DNA of 64,000 bases, taken from contig NZ_JABAIA010000001.1 of NCBI RefSeq assembly GCF_012641275.1, positions 3,038,001 to 3,102,000 of the forward strand, in the 5' to 3' direction. The number at the start of each line of letters is the position of its first letter. Position 1 is the stretch's first letter. Source of the stretch: Chitinophaga varians. GTDB taxonomy: Bacteria; Bacteroidota; Bacteroidia; Chitinophagales; Chitinophagaceae. Below are positions 1 to 7,220 of this stretch, in pieces. The notes under the pieces were generated by a model. The model saw only the letters and a list, made by a program, of their open reading frames with translations, was not told the DNA's origin and searched no databases. The translations under genes were made by a program, and so were the position numbers.

Positions 1-184
1 GGCCGGCACGGGTAAGTTTAATACGGTTGCCGATCCTTTCAAACAAAGCCATGCCCAGTTGTTGTTCCAGCTCGTGAATATGTTTGGTAACGGCGGGCTG
101 GGAGATATATAATTCTTCTGCGGCTTTGGTGAAGCTGAGCCGCTTCGCAACGGTATGAAATACCCTGAGTCTGAAATCGAACAT
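1..184 (-). CDS. LysR-family transcriptional regulator, N-terminal part (cut by window edge)
   Basis: The reverse strand reads from an ATG at 184 down to the window edge, about 61 codons, and is open throughout. The peptide begins MFDFRLRVFHTVAKRLSF and continues with an alanine-rich helix and SQPAVTKHIHELE, the classic winged helix-turn-helix of LysR regulators. These bind DNA as dimers or tetramers and usually sense a small ligand through a C-terminal domain, which lies outside this window. The target cannot be inferred. The gene it might control on the other side (301-666) is on the same strand, so this is not the usual divergent LysR arrangement. Confidence 0.85.
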   Translation of the reverse strand, partial: MFDFRLRVFHTVAKRLSFTKAAEELYISQPAVTKHIHELEQQLGMALFERIGNRIKLTRAG

Positions 185-230
185 GCAATAAAAGTAAGGT
201 TTTTAGCGGGCAGTTATTGGTTGTTGGGGC

Positions 231-238
231 TAAAGGTA
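231..238 (-). promoter_or_regulatory. Possible -7 element for the LysR gene
   Basis: On the minus strand this reads TACCTTTA, one base from the Bacteroidota -7 consensus TAnnTTTG, about 47 bp upstream of the LysR start codon. No clear -33 element was found. It overlaps the tail of the terminator of the upstream gene. Confidence 0.3.
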
Positions 239-281
239 AAAAAATAAGGATTAAACCACCGGGAGGTGGCTTAATCCTTAT
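237..281 (-). terminator. Rho-independent terminator of the small secreted protein gene
   Basis: Arms 244-260 and 265-281 pair with one mismatch (ATAAGGATTAA and CCACC against GGTGG and TTAATCCTTAT), with a GGGA loop. Read on the minus strand the hairpin is followed by a run of seven T. It sits just past the stop codon at 301. Confidence 0.85.
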
Positions 282-300
282 CGGAAGATGATGTTATGAA

Positions 301-666
301 TCAGGATTTTTTCTTTCCTGCGTTTGGATTATTTGATTTGTAGCGCATGTCAGGTGTACCGTCTTTCTTTTTCGGTCCTGTTGTTGCCGGCGCTGTAGTA
401 GTGCCTTTGTTTTCCTTGAAGCGCTTGTCAGGAGCGCCGCTCTTGGTAACGTGCTCTGTTTTTGCTACCGGTGAAGCCTGAGGAGCGGGTTGTCCTGCTT
501 CTTTCTTAACAGAAGCTTCTTTCTTTTCGGCTTCTTTCTTGGCAGCTTTTTGCTCAGTTTTAGCCTTGGTTTTAGCTTCTTTTTGGGTGGTGGAGGCAGG
601 AGCCTGGGCCATGGCAACAGTTAAGCCCATGAACATAGCCAGAACACCTGTAAGCAACTTTTTCAT
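301..666 (-). CDS. Small secreted lysine-rich protein with a twofold PD-R-K-N motif
   Basis: A 121-residue protein with a Sec signal peptide (MKKLLTGVLAMFMGLTVAMA, probable cleavage after AMA). The mature part is dominated by K, E, A and P, with a charged helix-like stretch at about 28-57. The C-terminal half repeats a short motif: GAPDKRFKEN near 77-86 and GTPDMRYKSN near 103-112, joined by a T/A/P linker. I do not recognise a named domain. Periplasmic or cell-surface location is inferred from the signal peptide. It is probably monocistronic, with a terminator directly downstream. No function can be given. Confidence 0.7.
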   Translation of the reverse strand: MKKLLTGVLAMFMGLTVAMAQAPASTTQKEAKTKAKTEQKAAKKEAEKKEASVKKEAGQPAPQASPVAKTEHVTKSGAPDKRFKENKGTTTAPATTGPKKKDGTPDMRYKSNNPNAGKKKS

Positions 667-746
667 AAGAAATGTTTTACCAAAAATTAAGCTTTTTTAT
701 TGATGCGAACACATTTCACCCTATATTTTTAAGCAATATTTAATAA

Positions 747-2714
747 TTAGTTTTTGTCCACCCACATACCGTTTTCCCGGATCAGGCTGATAAGCTCGTC
801 TACAGCCACATCGCTGTTCAGGCCACGTTTTACGATTTCTTTACCTCTGTAAAGGGTGATTTTGCCAACGCCACTGCCTACATATCCAAAGTCCGCGTCC
901 GCCATTTCTCCGGGACCATTTACGATACAGCCCATGATGGCGATTTTCACGCCTTTGAGGTGGTGGGTGACGGCCCTGATGCGTGCAGTCGTTTCCTGAA
1001 GGTCAAACAACGTACGGCCGCAGGAAGGGCAGGAGATGTATTCCGTTTTGGAGATGCGGGTCCGGGTGGCCTGCAAAATGCCAAAGGCGATGTTGTTCAG
1101 CAGTCCGGCCTGTGCCGTGTCCTGGTCCTGGTTGGTCAGCCAGAGGCCGTCGCCGAAACCGTCCAGCAGGAGCGCGCCGGCTTCGGTGGCATGATGGATC
1201 AGGTGCTCATCGGCAGTTGCCTGTGGACTAACACTGTGGATGACCACCGGTACTGTCAGTTGCTCTGCTGTCAGCAGAATGAAGAACCTTCTGATGCTGG
1301 CCATGGCGTTGCTGCCGGAGGCATGGGCTACCAATATGGTAGCGCCGGCGACAGCAGGCTGGCGCAGTTGTGTTAATAAGTCACTGATATCAACAGTATC
1401 GAGGTCGTCACAGTTAATGGCCACAAAATTCTTTTTACCGGTTTGTCCTGCCGCGATGGCGTCAAGGTAGGCGCGGGTGGCAAAGTAGGGCACGTACGCG
1501 GCTTTGTCGGCCAGTGTCTGCCACTTGTCGGCGTTAAGGACTACCTGGAGGGTGCCGGGCAGGGCAAAAGAGGGTACCTGCGTGCCGGTATAAATATAGT
1601 CTGCGGCGGCATCGGCGATGTTCCATTTATCAGATGGTTCATCATACGTATAGCCGATCGCGTTAAGGTCTGAAGGCTGTATGGCACTGGATCTGCGGTA
1701 ATCTGCCACTACTACGGGCACCTGTTTGTCGCCGGTGTTGTCTACTACGATGCTTTCGCGGCGTTTGTAGGAGAACGGGGAGTAGGGCAGGGTGCCCAGC
1801 GGCCGGGAGGTAGCCGGTTTTTCGGTACGGTTGCCACTGTAGCGTTTTACGATATCGCGGCATACGGGCAGCTCAAATTCCGGATCTTCTGTCAGGGATA
1901 CCCGGATGGTATCGCCTACACCGTCCTCCAGCAGGGTGCCGATACCGATGGCCGATTTGATACGGCCGTCTTCTCCGTCGCCGGCTTCTGTAACGCCAAG
2001 GTGCAGCGGATAGGCATGGCCCAGCTCCTGTTGCATAGTTTGTACCAGCAGGCGGTAAGCCTGTACCATCACCTGTGGGTTGCTGGCTTTCATGCTCAGG
2101 ACAATGTTGCGGAAGCGGAGGTCTTCAGCGATACGCAGGAATTCCATGGCGCTTTCCACCATGCCCATTGGGGTATCGCCATAGCGGCTCATGATACGGT
2201 CGCTGAGGGAGCCGTGGTTGGTACCAATACGCATGGCGGTGCCATGTTCTTTACAGATATTCACCAGCGGGGTGAAACGTTCCCGGATACGGTCTATTTC
2301 TTCCTGGTATTCTGCGTCGGTATATTCAAGTGTTTCAAACTTCTTTTTGTCGATATAGTTACCGGGATTGATTCTCACCTTTTCCACAATGCGGGCGGCT
2401 ATTTCGGCGGCATTAGGTGTGAAGTGTATATCTGCTACCAGCGGGGTATGGTAACCCTGGCGGCGAAGTTCATTTTTGATGTTCAGCAGGTTTTCTGCCT
2501 CTTTTTTGCTGGGAGCGGTAATACGCACCAGCTCAGCGCCGGCTTCGATACACCGGATGGCCTGGGCTACTGTGCCGGCCGTGTCCATGGTATCGGTGGT
2601 GGTCATCGTCTGGATCCGGATAGGATGGAAATTGCCAATGAGAAGATCACCTACCTTTACTTCCAGTGTGGCCAGTCGCTTATATTCTGTCAATGAGTTG
2701 CAATAAAGCTGCAT
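747..2714 (-). CDS. ispG: 4-hydroxy-3-methylbut-2-en-1-yl diphosphate synthase (long, insert-containing type)
   Basis: IspG (GcpE) catalyses the penultimate step of the MEP isoprenoid pathway, reducing MEcPP to HMBPP with a [4Fe-4S] cluster. The N-terminal TIM-barrel begins with VGDLLIGNFHPIRIQTMTTT and includes VRINPGNY. The C-terminal reductase part carries the cluster ligands C562, C565 (SCPSC) and C596 (MGCIVNGPGE). At 655 residues it is much longer than the roughly 370-residue E. coli enzyme. The extra sequence, around residues 280-550, separates barrel and cluster domain, as known in Bacteroidota, Chlamydia and plants. The ATG at 2714 is followed directly by conserved sequence. A TAACTTTG promoter element lies just upstream. 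Confidence 0.97.
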   Translation of the reverse strand: MQLYCNSLTEYKRLATLEVKVGDLLIGNFHPIRIQTMTTTDTMDTAGTVAQAIRCIEAGAELVRITAPSKKEAENLLNIKNELRRQGYHTPLVADIHFTPNAAEIAARIVEKVRINPGNYIDKKKFETLEYTDAEYQEEIDRIRERFTPLVNICKEHGTAMRIGTNHGSLSDRIMSRYGDTPMGMVESAMEFLRIAEDLRFRNIVLSMKASNPQVMVQAYRLLVQTMQQELGHAYPLHLGVTEAGDGEDGRIKSAIGIGTLLEDGVGDTIRVSLTEDPEFELPVCRDIVKRYSGNRTEKPATSRPLGTLPYSPFSYKRRESIVVDNTGDKQVPVVVADYRRSSAIQPSDLNAIGYTYDEPSDKWNIADAAADYIYTGTQVPSFALPGTLQVVLNADKWQTLADKAAYVPYFATRAYLDAIAAGQTGKKNFVAINCDDLDTVDISDLLTQLRQPAVAGATILVAHASGSNAMASIRRFFILLTAEQLTVPVVIHSVSPQATADEHLIHHATEAGALLLDGFGDGLWLTNQDQDTAQAGLLNNIAFGILQATRTRISKTEYISCPSCGRTLFDLQETTARIRAVTHHLKGVKIAIMGCIVNGPGEMADADFGYVGSGVGKITLYRGKEIVKRGLNSDVAVDELISLIRENGMWVDKN

Positions 2715-2736
2715 ACGTTTTTGTTTTCTGCAGGTG

Positions 2737-2744
2737 CAAAGTTA
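2737..2744 (-). promoter_or_regulatory. -7 promoter element of ispG
   Basis: On the minus strand this reads TAACTTTG, a perfect TAnnTTTG Bacteroidota -7 box, 22 bp upstream of the ispG ATG. The predicted leader is therefore very short, about 15 nt. Confidence 0.6.
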
Positions 2745-2842
2745 ATAAACCTGAGGGGCAATTACCCCACACCTTAAAGCTACATTAAATTCCACGAACG
2801 GTGCCGTCAAAAGCGGGCCATTCGTTTAAATTTGAAGCACTT

Positions 2843-3706
2843 ATGTCGAATGATAAAAGCATGGACATTCCCTATCAGGAATGGCCGATGAAATCACATT
2901 TCAACATTGCCCCGCTGGGGATGGCTGCTATGGATTTCACCCACCAGCCACACCGGCATCACCATTTTCAGGTTTTATGGTTTACCAAAGCCAAAGGCCG
3001 CCACATGGTCGATTTTGTGTGGTATGAAATGGAAGATAATATGTTGTTCCTGCTGCGGCCCGGACAGGTGCACCAGCTGGACTGTGAGCGGGAAGGCCAC
3101 GTGATCTTCTTTACAGAACGTTTTTATTTCGCCAACAAACACGACAAGGAAACCCTGTACGACTTTTCCAACCTCTTTGACAACTGGCACGGCTACGGAC
3201 CCATCTATATCGGGGAAAACACGGCGCCGTCGCTACTGGGGCTGGTAGACCTGATGAACCGGGAACACCGCGCGCCAGGGACCAATAGCCGCAGTATTAT
3301 CAAACACTATCTCAATGCCTTCCTGCTGCTGGCGGAAAGGGAGAAAAAACGCAATGCGACCGACACCATGCGGCCGCTGCATCACGATTCCCGGGTGGTA
3401 CAACTCCGCCGCCTGCTGGAAAAACACTATACCCGCGAACATCAGGTGGCCTTTTATGCCAATGCCTTTGCCCTGACGCCCAAAAGGCTGAATGAAATCA
3501 CCAAAGAAACTACCGGCCGCACCGTGACAGAGCTGCTGCACGACCGTATTATCCTGGAAGCAAAGCGGAACCTGGCCTTCAGCCATAAAAGCGTCAAAGA
3601 AATCTGCTATGAGCTTGGTTTTGAAGATCCTGCCTATTTCAGCCGGTTCTTTAAAAACAACGCTGGCATCTCTCCCCAGGACTTCCGGGACATTATGTTC
3701 AAATAG
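2843..3706 (+). CDS. AraC-family transcriptional regulator
   Basis: The 287-residue protein has a cupin-like N-terminal sensor (MDFTHQPHRHHHFQVLWFTK, with DNMLFLLRPGQVHQLD) and a C-terminal double helix-turn-helix (TPKRLNEITKETTGRTVTEL, then SVKEICYELGFEDPAYFSRF). It should bind DNA in response to a small ligand. The ATG at 2843 is preferred over an in-frame GTG at 2801, because the extra 14 residues are not typical. It diverges from ispG. No metabolic operon adjoins it, so its target is unknown. The gene ends 45 bp before a possible promoter of a non-coding transcript. Confidence 0.9.
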   Translation: MSNDKSMDIPYQEWPMKSHFNIAPLGMAAMDFTHQPHRHHHFQVLWFTKAKGRHMVDFVWYEMEDNMLFLLRPGQVHQLDCEREGHVIFFTERFYFANKHDKETLYDFSNLFDNWHGYGPIYIGENTAPSLLGLVDLMNREHRAPGTNSRSIIKHYLNAFLLLAEREKKRNATDTMRPLHHDSRVVQLRRLLEKHYTREHQVAFYANAFALTPKRLNEITKETTGRTVTELLHDRIILEAKRNLAFSHKSVKEICYELGFEDPAYFSRFFKNNAGISPQDFRDIMFK

Positions 3707-3753
3707 TCCAAGTCAATAGCTGAATTGTCCTAGTAGATTGGCCCTCCCACACG

Positions 3754-3761
3754 TAGTTTTG
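3754..3761 (+). promoter_or_regulatory. -7 promoter element in the gene-free region after the AraC gene
   Basis: TAGTTTTG is a perfect match to TAnnTTTG. No good -33 TTTG stands at the usual 19-21 bp spacing (ATTG is present 13 bp upstream). It would start transcription near 3768. Confidence 0.4.
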
Positions 3762-3767
3762 CGTATT

Positions 3768-4149
3768 GAATTGTTCTACCCGCTGACGTTAAACAGGAAA
3801 TCATGCTAGGATGCCAAATTGTGTTAACTGTGCTGTAAGTCTTCCCGTCTCCCAAACAATTCAGGGGACCGGATGGGTGGCAAACCCTCTGGTCGATGCC
3901 AGCGATCAATGAGAATAACAGGCGGCTGCCGCTGTGCGCTGCTTAAAATAGTGTGTTTTAAAGTTCGGGGTGATGCTTGCCGGCAACGTAAGATGAATAC
4001 AACGACCGTCAGGCTGGAAATTAGGTAAAGAGTAACCAGTCAGGTGGCAGGCATCTTCCCCTTATTTTAACACTAAAGAGTACTGTTACCATGCGTAACT
4101 GTTGTAGGTTTAGGTAAAATGGCCGGAATAATCCTGTTCCGGTTTTTTT
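3768..4149 (+). ncRNA. Candidate structured non-coding RNA of about 380 nt, family unknown
   Basis: The stretch 3707-4219 holds no convincing gene. It is bounded on the plus strand by a TAnnTTTG element and a strong intrinsic terminator. Inside, 3967-3981 (GGGGTGATGCTTGCC) pairs with 4046-4061 (GGCAGGCATCTTCCCC) over nearly the whole length, enclosing 64 nt that contain a further CTGG/CCAG pairing. Smaller hairpins occur at about 3878-3893 and 3931-3943. I searched by eye for the diagnostic sequences of RNase P RNA, tmRNA and SRP RNA and found none. A 33-codon ORF starting at 3810 looks non-coding. The start point is inferred from the promoter. Confidence 0.4.
4123..4149 (+). terminator. Intrinsic terminator of the candidate ncRNA
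   Basis: CCGGAA (4123-4128) pairs with TTCCGG (4137-4142) around an 8-nt loop and is followed by seven T. No plus-strand gene precedes it for over 400 bp, which supports a non-coding transcript. Confidence 0.75.
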
Positions 4150-4156
4150 ATATAAA

Positions 4157-4191
4157 AAAATCCGGCAGAATCATCAATACTGCCGGATTTT
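4157..4191. terminator. Bidirectional terminator, mainly for the batB-batC operon
   Basis: AAAATCCGGCAG (4157-4168) and CTGCCGGATTTT (4180-4191) are perfect complements with an 11-nt loop, giving T tracts on both strands. It lies 28 bp beyond the batC stop codon. Confidence 0.85.
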
Positions 4192-4219
4192 GTTCTTTGT
4201 TGAGTGTATAATTAAGTAT

Positions 4220-5008
4220 TTACCAGTCTTTTTCCACCGGTACGGTTTGTCCTTTCACTTTTTTGGCTTTGTCCTGCAGCTTCTTTTCTTCCTGGGACAA
4301 TGCCTGTAACAGCCTTTCCGCCTCCTGTTTGTTCAGTTTGCTGGGCTGTGGTTCCGGTTTTTGTTGTTCCTGCTGGTCTTTGTCTTTATTCTGGTCCTTG
4401 TTTTTGTTCTGCTGGTCTTTGTTCTGGTCTTTCTTGTCTTTATCCTGCTGGTCTTTGTCTTTGTTCTGATCTTTATTCTGGTCCTTGTTCTGGTCTTTTT
4501 TATCCTTGTTTTTGTCTTTGTTTTTATCCTTGTTGTCTTTATTGTCTTTGTTATCCTGCTGTTGTTTTTTCAGCATGGCCTGCGCGTAAGCGAGGTTATA
4601 GCGGGCATCTTCATCAGCAGGATTTATTTTCAGGGCCTGTTTGTAGGATTTGATGCTTTCTTCCCACTTTTTAGCTTCCATAAAGGTATTGCCGATGTTG
4701 TAGTCCGCGTCTGACTTGATGCGGCTGTTGTCCGCGATTTTCAGGCTATTGGCATACTGGGTGCGGGCATCATCGTATCTTTTCTGCTGATAGAGGGAGT
4801 TGCCCAGGTTATAGCTGCCTACGGCAGACTGCCCGTTTTGCTCGAGCGCCTTTTTGTAGTTGGCCTCAGCGTCGCTGAACAGCTGCTTTTGATACAGTTC
4901 ATTGCCTTTGCGGATAAACTTACTGGCGCCATTCTGTGCCAGCGCGGTAACGCCGGTGAGCAGCAATGCAGCCATAAAGCAACCCTGTTTTATAAAAGTA
5001 ATGTTCAT
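4220..5008 (-). CDS. batC: TPR protein of the Bat operon, with a Lys/Asp/Asn/Gln-rich tail (BatC-like)
   Basis: A 262-residue exported protein: signal peptide (MNITFIKQGCFMAALLLTGVTALAQ), three to four TPR repeats at about 27-145 (for example AVGSYNLGNSLYQQKRYDDA and DADYNIGNTFMEAKKWEESI), then a low-complexity stretch at about 152-218 of K, D, N and Q repeats. It starts 13 bp after the VWA gene batB. The Bat proteins of Bacteroidota and spirochetes form a periplasmic/inner-membrane complex linked to stress tolerance; the precise role is unknown. The repeat tail is probably disordered and may vary in length between strains. Confidence 0.8.
   Translation of the reverse strand: MNITFIKQGCFMAALLLTGVTALAQNGASKFIRKGNELYQKQLFSDAEANYKKALEQNGQSAVGSYNLGNSLYQQKRYDDARTQYANSLKIADNSRIKSDADYNIGNTFMEAKKWEESIKSYKQALKINPADEDARYNLAYAQAMLKKQQQDNKDNKDNKDKNKDKNKDKKDQNKDQNKDQNKDKDQQDKDKKDQNKDQQNKNKDQNKDKDQQEQQKPEPQPSKLNKQEAERLLQALSQEEKKLQDKAKKVKGQTVPVEKDW
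4355..4560 (-). repeat. Imperfect short tandem repeat coding a K/D/N/Q tract
   Basis: Units of about 12-18 bp such as CTGGTCTTTGT and TTGTTCTGGTC recur more than ten times within batC. All shifts keep the reading frame. Such tracts are prone to slippage. Confidence 0.7.
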
Positions 5009-5021
5009 GATCTGTTGATAA

Positions 5022-6044
5022 TTAGGCTACTGTGGTTTCCCTGGGAACACGTGGATGGCGTACTTCCGGAATGAAGAATTCAATCAACAGTAACGCCAGG
5101 CAGATGCCCAGGAAGTATTGAAAATAGCTGTTATAGTCTGTGAATACATTTTCTCCGAATTCTTTCTGCTCCATGCTGTCGATCTTGTTCACCAGTGTAT
5201 TCACTACATCGTCTGTATTGTTGTCCAGGTGCTGGTATATGCCTTTCCCGGCGGCGGCGATTCCTTTCAGTTCATTTTCATTGAGTTTGGAAATCACGGT
5301 ATTGCCTTCGCGGTCTTTTTTGTAACTGCCTGTTTCGGGGTCAGGAAGCGGGGAGCCGGCTACGGAACCAATACCGATCGTATTGGTAACCACGCCGTTA
5401 TCAAAGGCTGTCCGGGTTTTTTGCAAGGCTGTTTCGTCATGGTCTTCCCCATCGGAGATAACTACCAGCGCTTTATGTTTGCGTTCTTTTTTGTTGAAGG
5501 CTTCATCAGACACCTGGATGGCCTGGCCGATGGCGGTGCCCTGTGTAGGGATCATATCCGGAGATACGGTGCTCAGGTACATTTTGGCGGCAGAGTAATC
5601 GATGGTGAGCGGCATTTGCAGGTAAGCATTGCCGGCAAATACCACAAGGCCTACACGGTCATTGTCGAGTTTGTCCATCAGTTTGCTGATGAGCTGTTTG
5701 GCACGGGTAAGCCTGTCTGGCTGGATATCATTGGCCAGCATACTCTTGCTCACGTCCAGCGCGATCACAACGTCCACGCCTTTCCGGGTGATTTTTTCCA
5801 TGCGGCTGCCCTTTTGCAGATTGGCGAGCCCCAGCACGCCAAAGAAAAAGGCGAGGAAAATCAAAAGGAACTTGAATACGAACAGTTTACGGGAATAGCC
5901 GGCAAACAGTTTTTCTACAAGGGCCGGATCACCGATACGGCGTATGGAGCGGCGTTTCCACCAGGATATACCCAGGAAAGCCAGCTGCAGCACCAGTAAC
6001 AGCGTCAGTGCCCATAAATATTCACTATGCTGAAAACGTAACAT
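5022..6044 (-). CDS. batB: VWA-domain membrane protein (BatB-like)
   Basis: A 340-residue protein with two N-terminal membrane segments (about 10-28 and 54-74), a von Willebrand factor A domain and a C-terminal membrane segment near 307-325. The metal-ion-dependent adhesion site is intact, with DVSKS at 97-101 and a later VVISDGEDHDE. It pairs with the TPR gene that follows after 13 bp, the usual Bat arrangement. The ATG at 6044 (MLRFQHSEYL) is chosen over a TTG at 6074, because relatives begin at this point. batA is not directly adjacent, so batB versus batA rests on the neighbour. Confidence 0.82.
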   Translation of the reverse strand: MLRFQHSEYLWALTLLLVLQLAFLGISWWKRRSIRRIGDPALVEKLFAGYSRKLFVFKFLLIFLAFFFGVLGLANLQKGSRMEKITRKGVDVVIALDVSKSMLANDIQPDRLTRAKQLISKLMDKLDNDRVGLVVFAGNAYLQMPLTIDYSAAKMYLSTVSPDMIPTQGTAIGQAIQVSDEAFNKKERKHKALVVISDGEDHDETALQKTRTAFDNGVVTNTIGIGSVAGSPLPDPETGSYKKDREGNTVISKLNENELKGIAAAGKGIYQHLDNNTDDVVNTLVNKIDSMEQKEFGENVFTDYNSYFQYFLGICLALLLIEFFIPEVRHPRVPRETTVA

Positions 6045-6160
6045 ATGCAGTTTTAAGATCGCTTGCGTTGGCAAGATCTCAAAAATAATTTTTTTGTCAC
6101 GTATTACAAGAGCGGGAAGAGGGGTTTAGGTTTTTTTTAACCAAATACAGGCAGGTATTT

Positions 6161-6209
6161 AAAATCGTTTGGCCATTCAGGTACCGGTTGAAATAACTGA
6201 ATGGCCAAA
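6161..6209 (-). terminator. Hairpin terminator downstream of the beta-lactamase gene
   Basis: TTTGGCCATTCAG (6168-6180) and CTGAATGGCCAAA (6197-6209) are perfect 13-bp arms with a 16-nt loop. On the minus strand the hairpin is followed by CGATTTTAAA. It lies 21 bp after the bla stop codon. Confidence 0.65.
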
Positions 6210-6230
6210 TTATCTTAGATAGCGGGCCAA

Positions 6231-7043
6231 TTACATTTCTCCTTTGAAATAGCCGGCTTCGGTGAGAATATTACGGAGAATATCCATCCGGTTTTTGACC
6301 ATGTCGAAGTTAGGATCTTCTGTTTCTATGTTCAGCACAAAGAAGGAGGGATGCCTGTTTTCTTCCACCCAGCCTACTATCCAGCCAATTTGTTTGGCGC
6401 CGTTGGTGCCCCAGCCGGTTTTGTAGGACAGCTCATATTTGGGTGTTTTTTCCATCAGCATCACGTCACGCACGCTCTGCATATTGGTTTTAGCAAAGGG
6501 CAGCTGGTCGAAATACAGTTTTTTGACAAAGCCCAGTTCCTCATCAGGAGAGATCTGTAGCGAGTTATCCAGCCAGAAAGTGTCGATACGGCTGATTTTC
6601 ATGTTGCCATATTTGACAGAGTCAAGCCACGCCTGCATATTGGTTTTGCCAATCCGGCGGGCCACTTCCTGGAAGTAGGGCACAGCAGACACTTTAAAGG
6701 CCTGTTGCATGCTCAGGTCCTGGTTCCATGCGGGGTATTTGCGGGTAACGCCGTCCCATGGAATAACCATGCCGGTATCTTTGATGACGCCGGTCTGCAG
6801 GCCTACCAGCGAGTTGAAAATTTTGAAGGTGGATGCGGGCAGAAAACGTTCTTTGGCGCGGTCCAGGTTATACACCCTGAATGTTCCCTGTGCATTGTTG
6901 AATAACATAAAGGTGCCTTCCACCTTGTATTGGGTGAAATATTTCTCCCAGCCTTTTTCTTCCTTGACATTATTCGGTGCGCAGGCGGCCATGAAAAGGC
7001 ACAGTGCTAACAGTATCCAGCCAAATCGTTTCATCGGTATCAT
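6231..7043 (-). CDS. Class D (OXA-type) serine beta-lactamase lipoprotein
   Basis: A 270-residue protein with all class D hallmarks in order: STFK at 71-74 (nucleophile S71, general base K74), SAV at 119-121, YGN at 145-147, FWL at 156-158 and KTG at 208-210. It would hydrolyse beta-lactams in the periplasm. The N-terminus (MKRFGWILLALCLFMAAC) ends in a lipobox with C21, so it is probably a lipoprotein. Two start codons (7043 and 7034) are possible. No mobile element or integron is near, and base composition fits the neighbours, so it looks like a resident chromosomal gene. It is flanked by two unrelated inverted repeats. Substrate spectrum cannot be told. Confidence 0.93.
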   Translation of the reverse strand: MIPMKRFGWILLALCLFMAACAPNNVKEEKGWEKYFTQYKVEGTFMLFNNAQGTFRVYNLDRAKERFLPASTFKIFNSLVGLQTGVIKDTGMVIPWDGVTRKYPAWNQDLSMQQAFKVSAVPYFQEVARRIGKTNMQAWLDSVKYGNMKISRIDTFWLDNSLQISPDEELGFVKKLYFDQLPFAKTNMQSVRDVMLMEKTPKYELSYKTGWGTNGAKQIGWIVGWVEENRHPSFFVLNIETEDPNFDMVKNRMDILRNILTEAGYFKGEM

Positions 7044-7111
7044 GATTTAGTAAATAATCAGGTGCAAAAGTAGGGAAGATTAGATTAGGAACAGAAGATT
7101 ACGGACAACAA

Positions 7112-7189
7112 GCAGACAGCCATTTGAATAAGATATATTACAATATATATTTAATTGTAATAAGGTTGCTTATTCAAATGGCTGCCTGC
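7112..7189. repeat. Long nested inverted repeat between kbl and the beta-lactamase gene
   Basis: Outer arms 7112-7132 and 7169-7189 match at 20 of 21 positions; the inner 16 bp (CAGCCATTTGAATAAG) are perfect. Inside, TATTACAAT and ATTGTAATA pair again, so nearly the whole 78 nt can fold into one hairpin. No T run follows on either strand, so a simple intrinsic terminator is not obvious. It could be a protein-binding cruciform, an mRNA end or a small palindromic repeat element. Confidence 0.75.
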
Positions 7190-7220
7190 CATGTAATAGA
7201 CTTATTGCTTAACCCATAAA

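Noticed and set aside
3810..3911. A 33-codon ORF in the ncRNA candidate region (MPNCVNCAV...)
   Set aside because: No ribosome site, no family likeness; the region has stems that fit RNA better.
3768..4149. RNase P RNA, tmRNA or SRP RNA as the identity of the gene-free transcript
   Set aside because: The conserved RNase P core GAGGAAAGTCCGGGC, the tmRNA ends and tag codons, and the SRP loop motif are all absent.
4355..4560. CRISPR array
   Set aside because: The repeats are imperfect, too short, have no distinct spacers and encode protein in frame.
6231..7043. Acquired resistance gene on a mobile element
   Set aside because: No transposase, integrase or attC site is near, and the inverted repeats on either side differ in sequence. 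It looks native to the chromosome.
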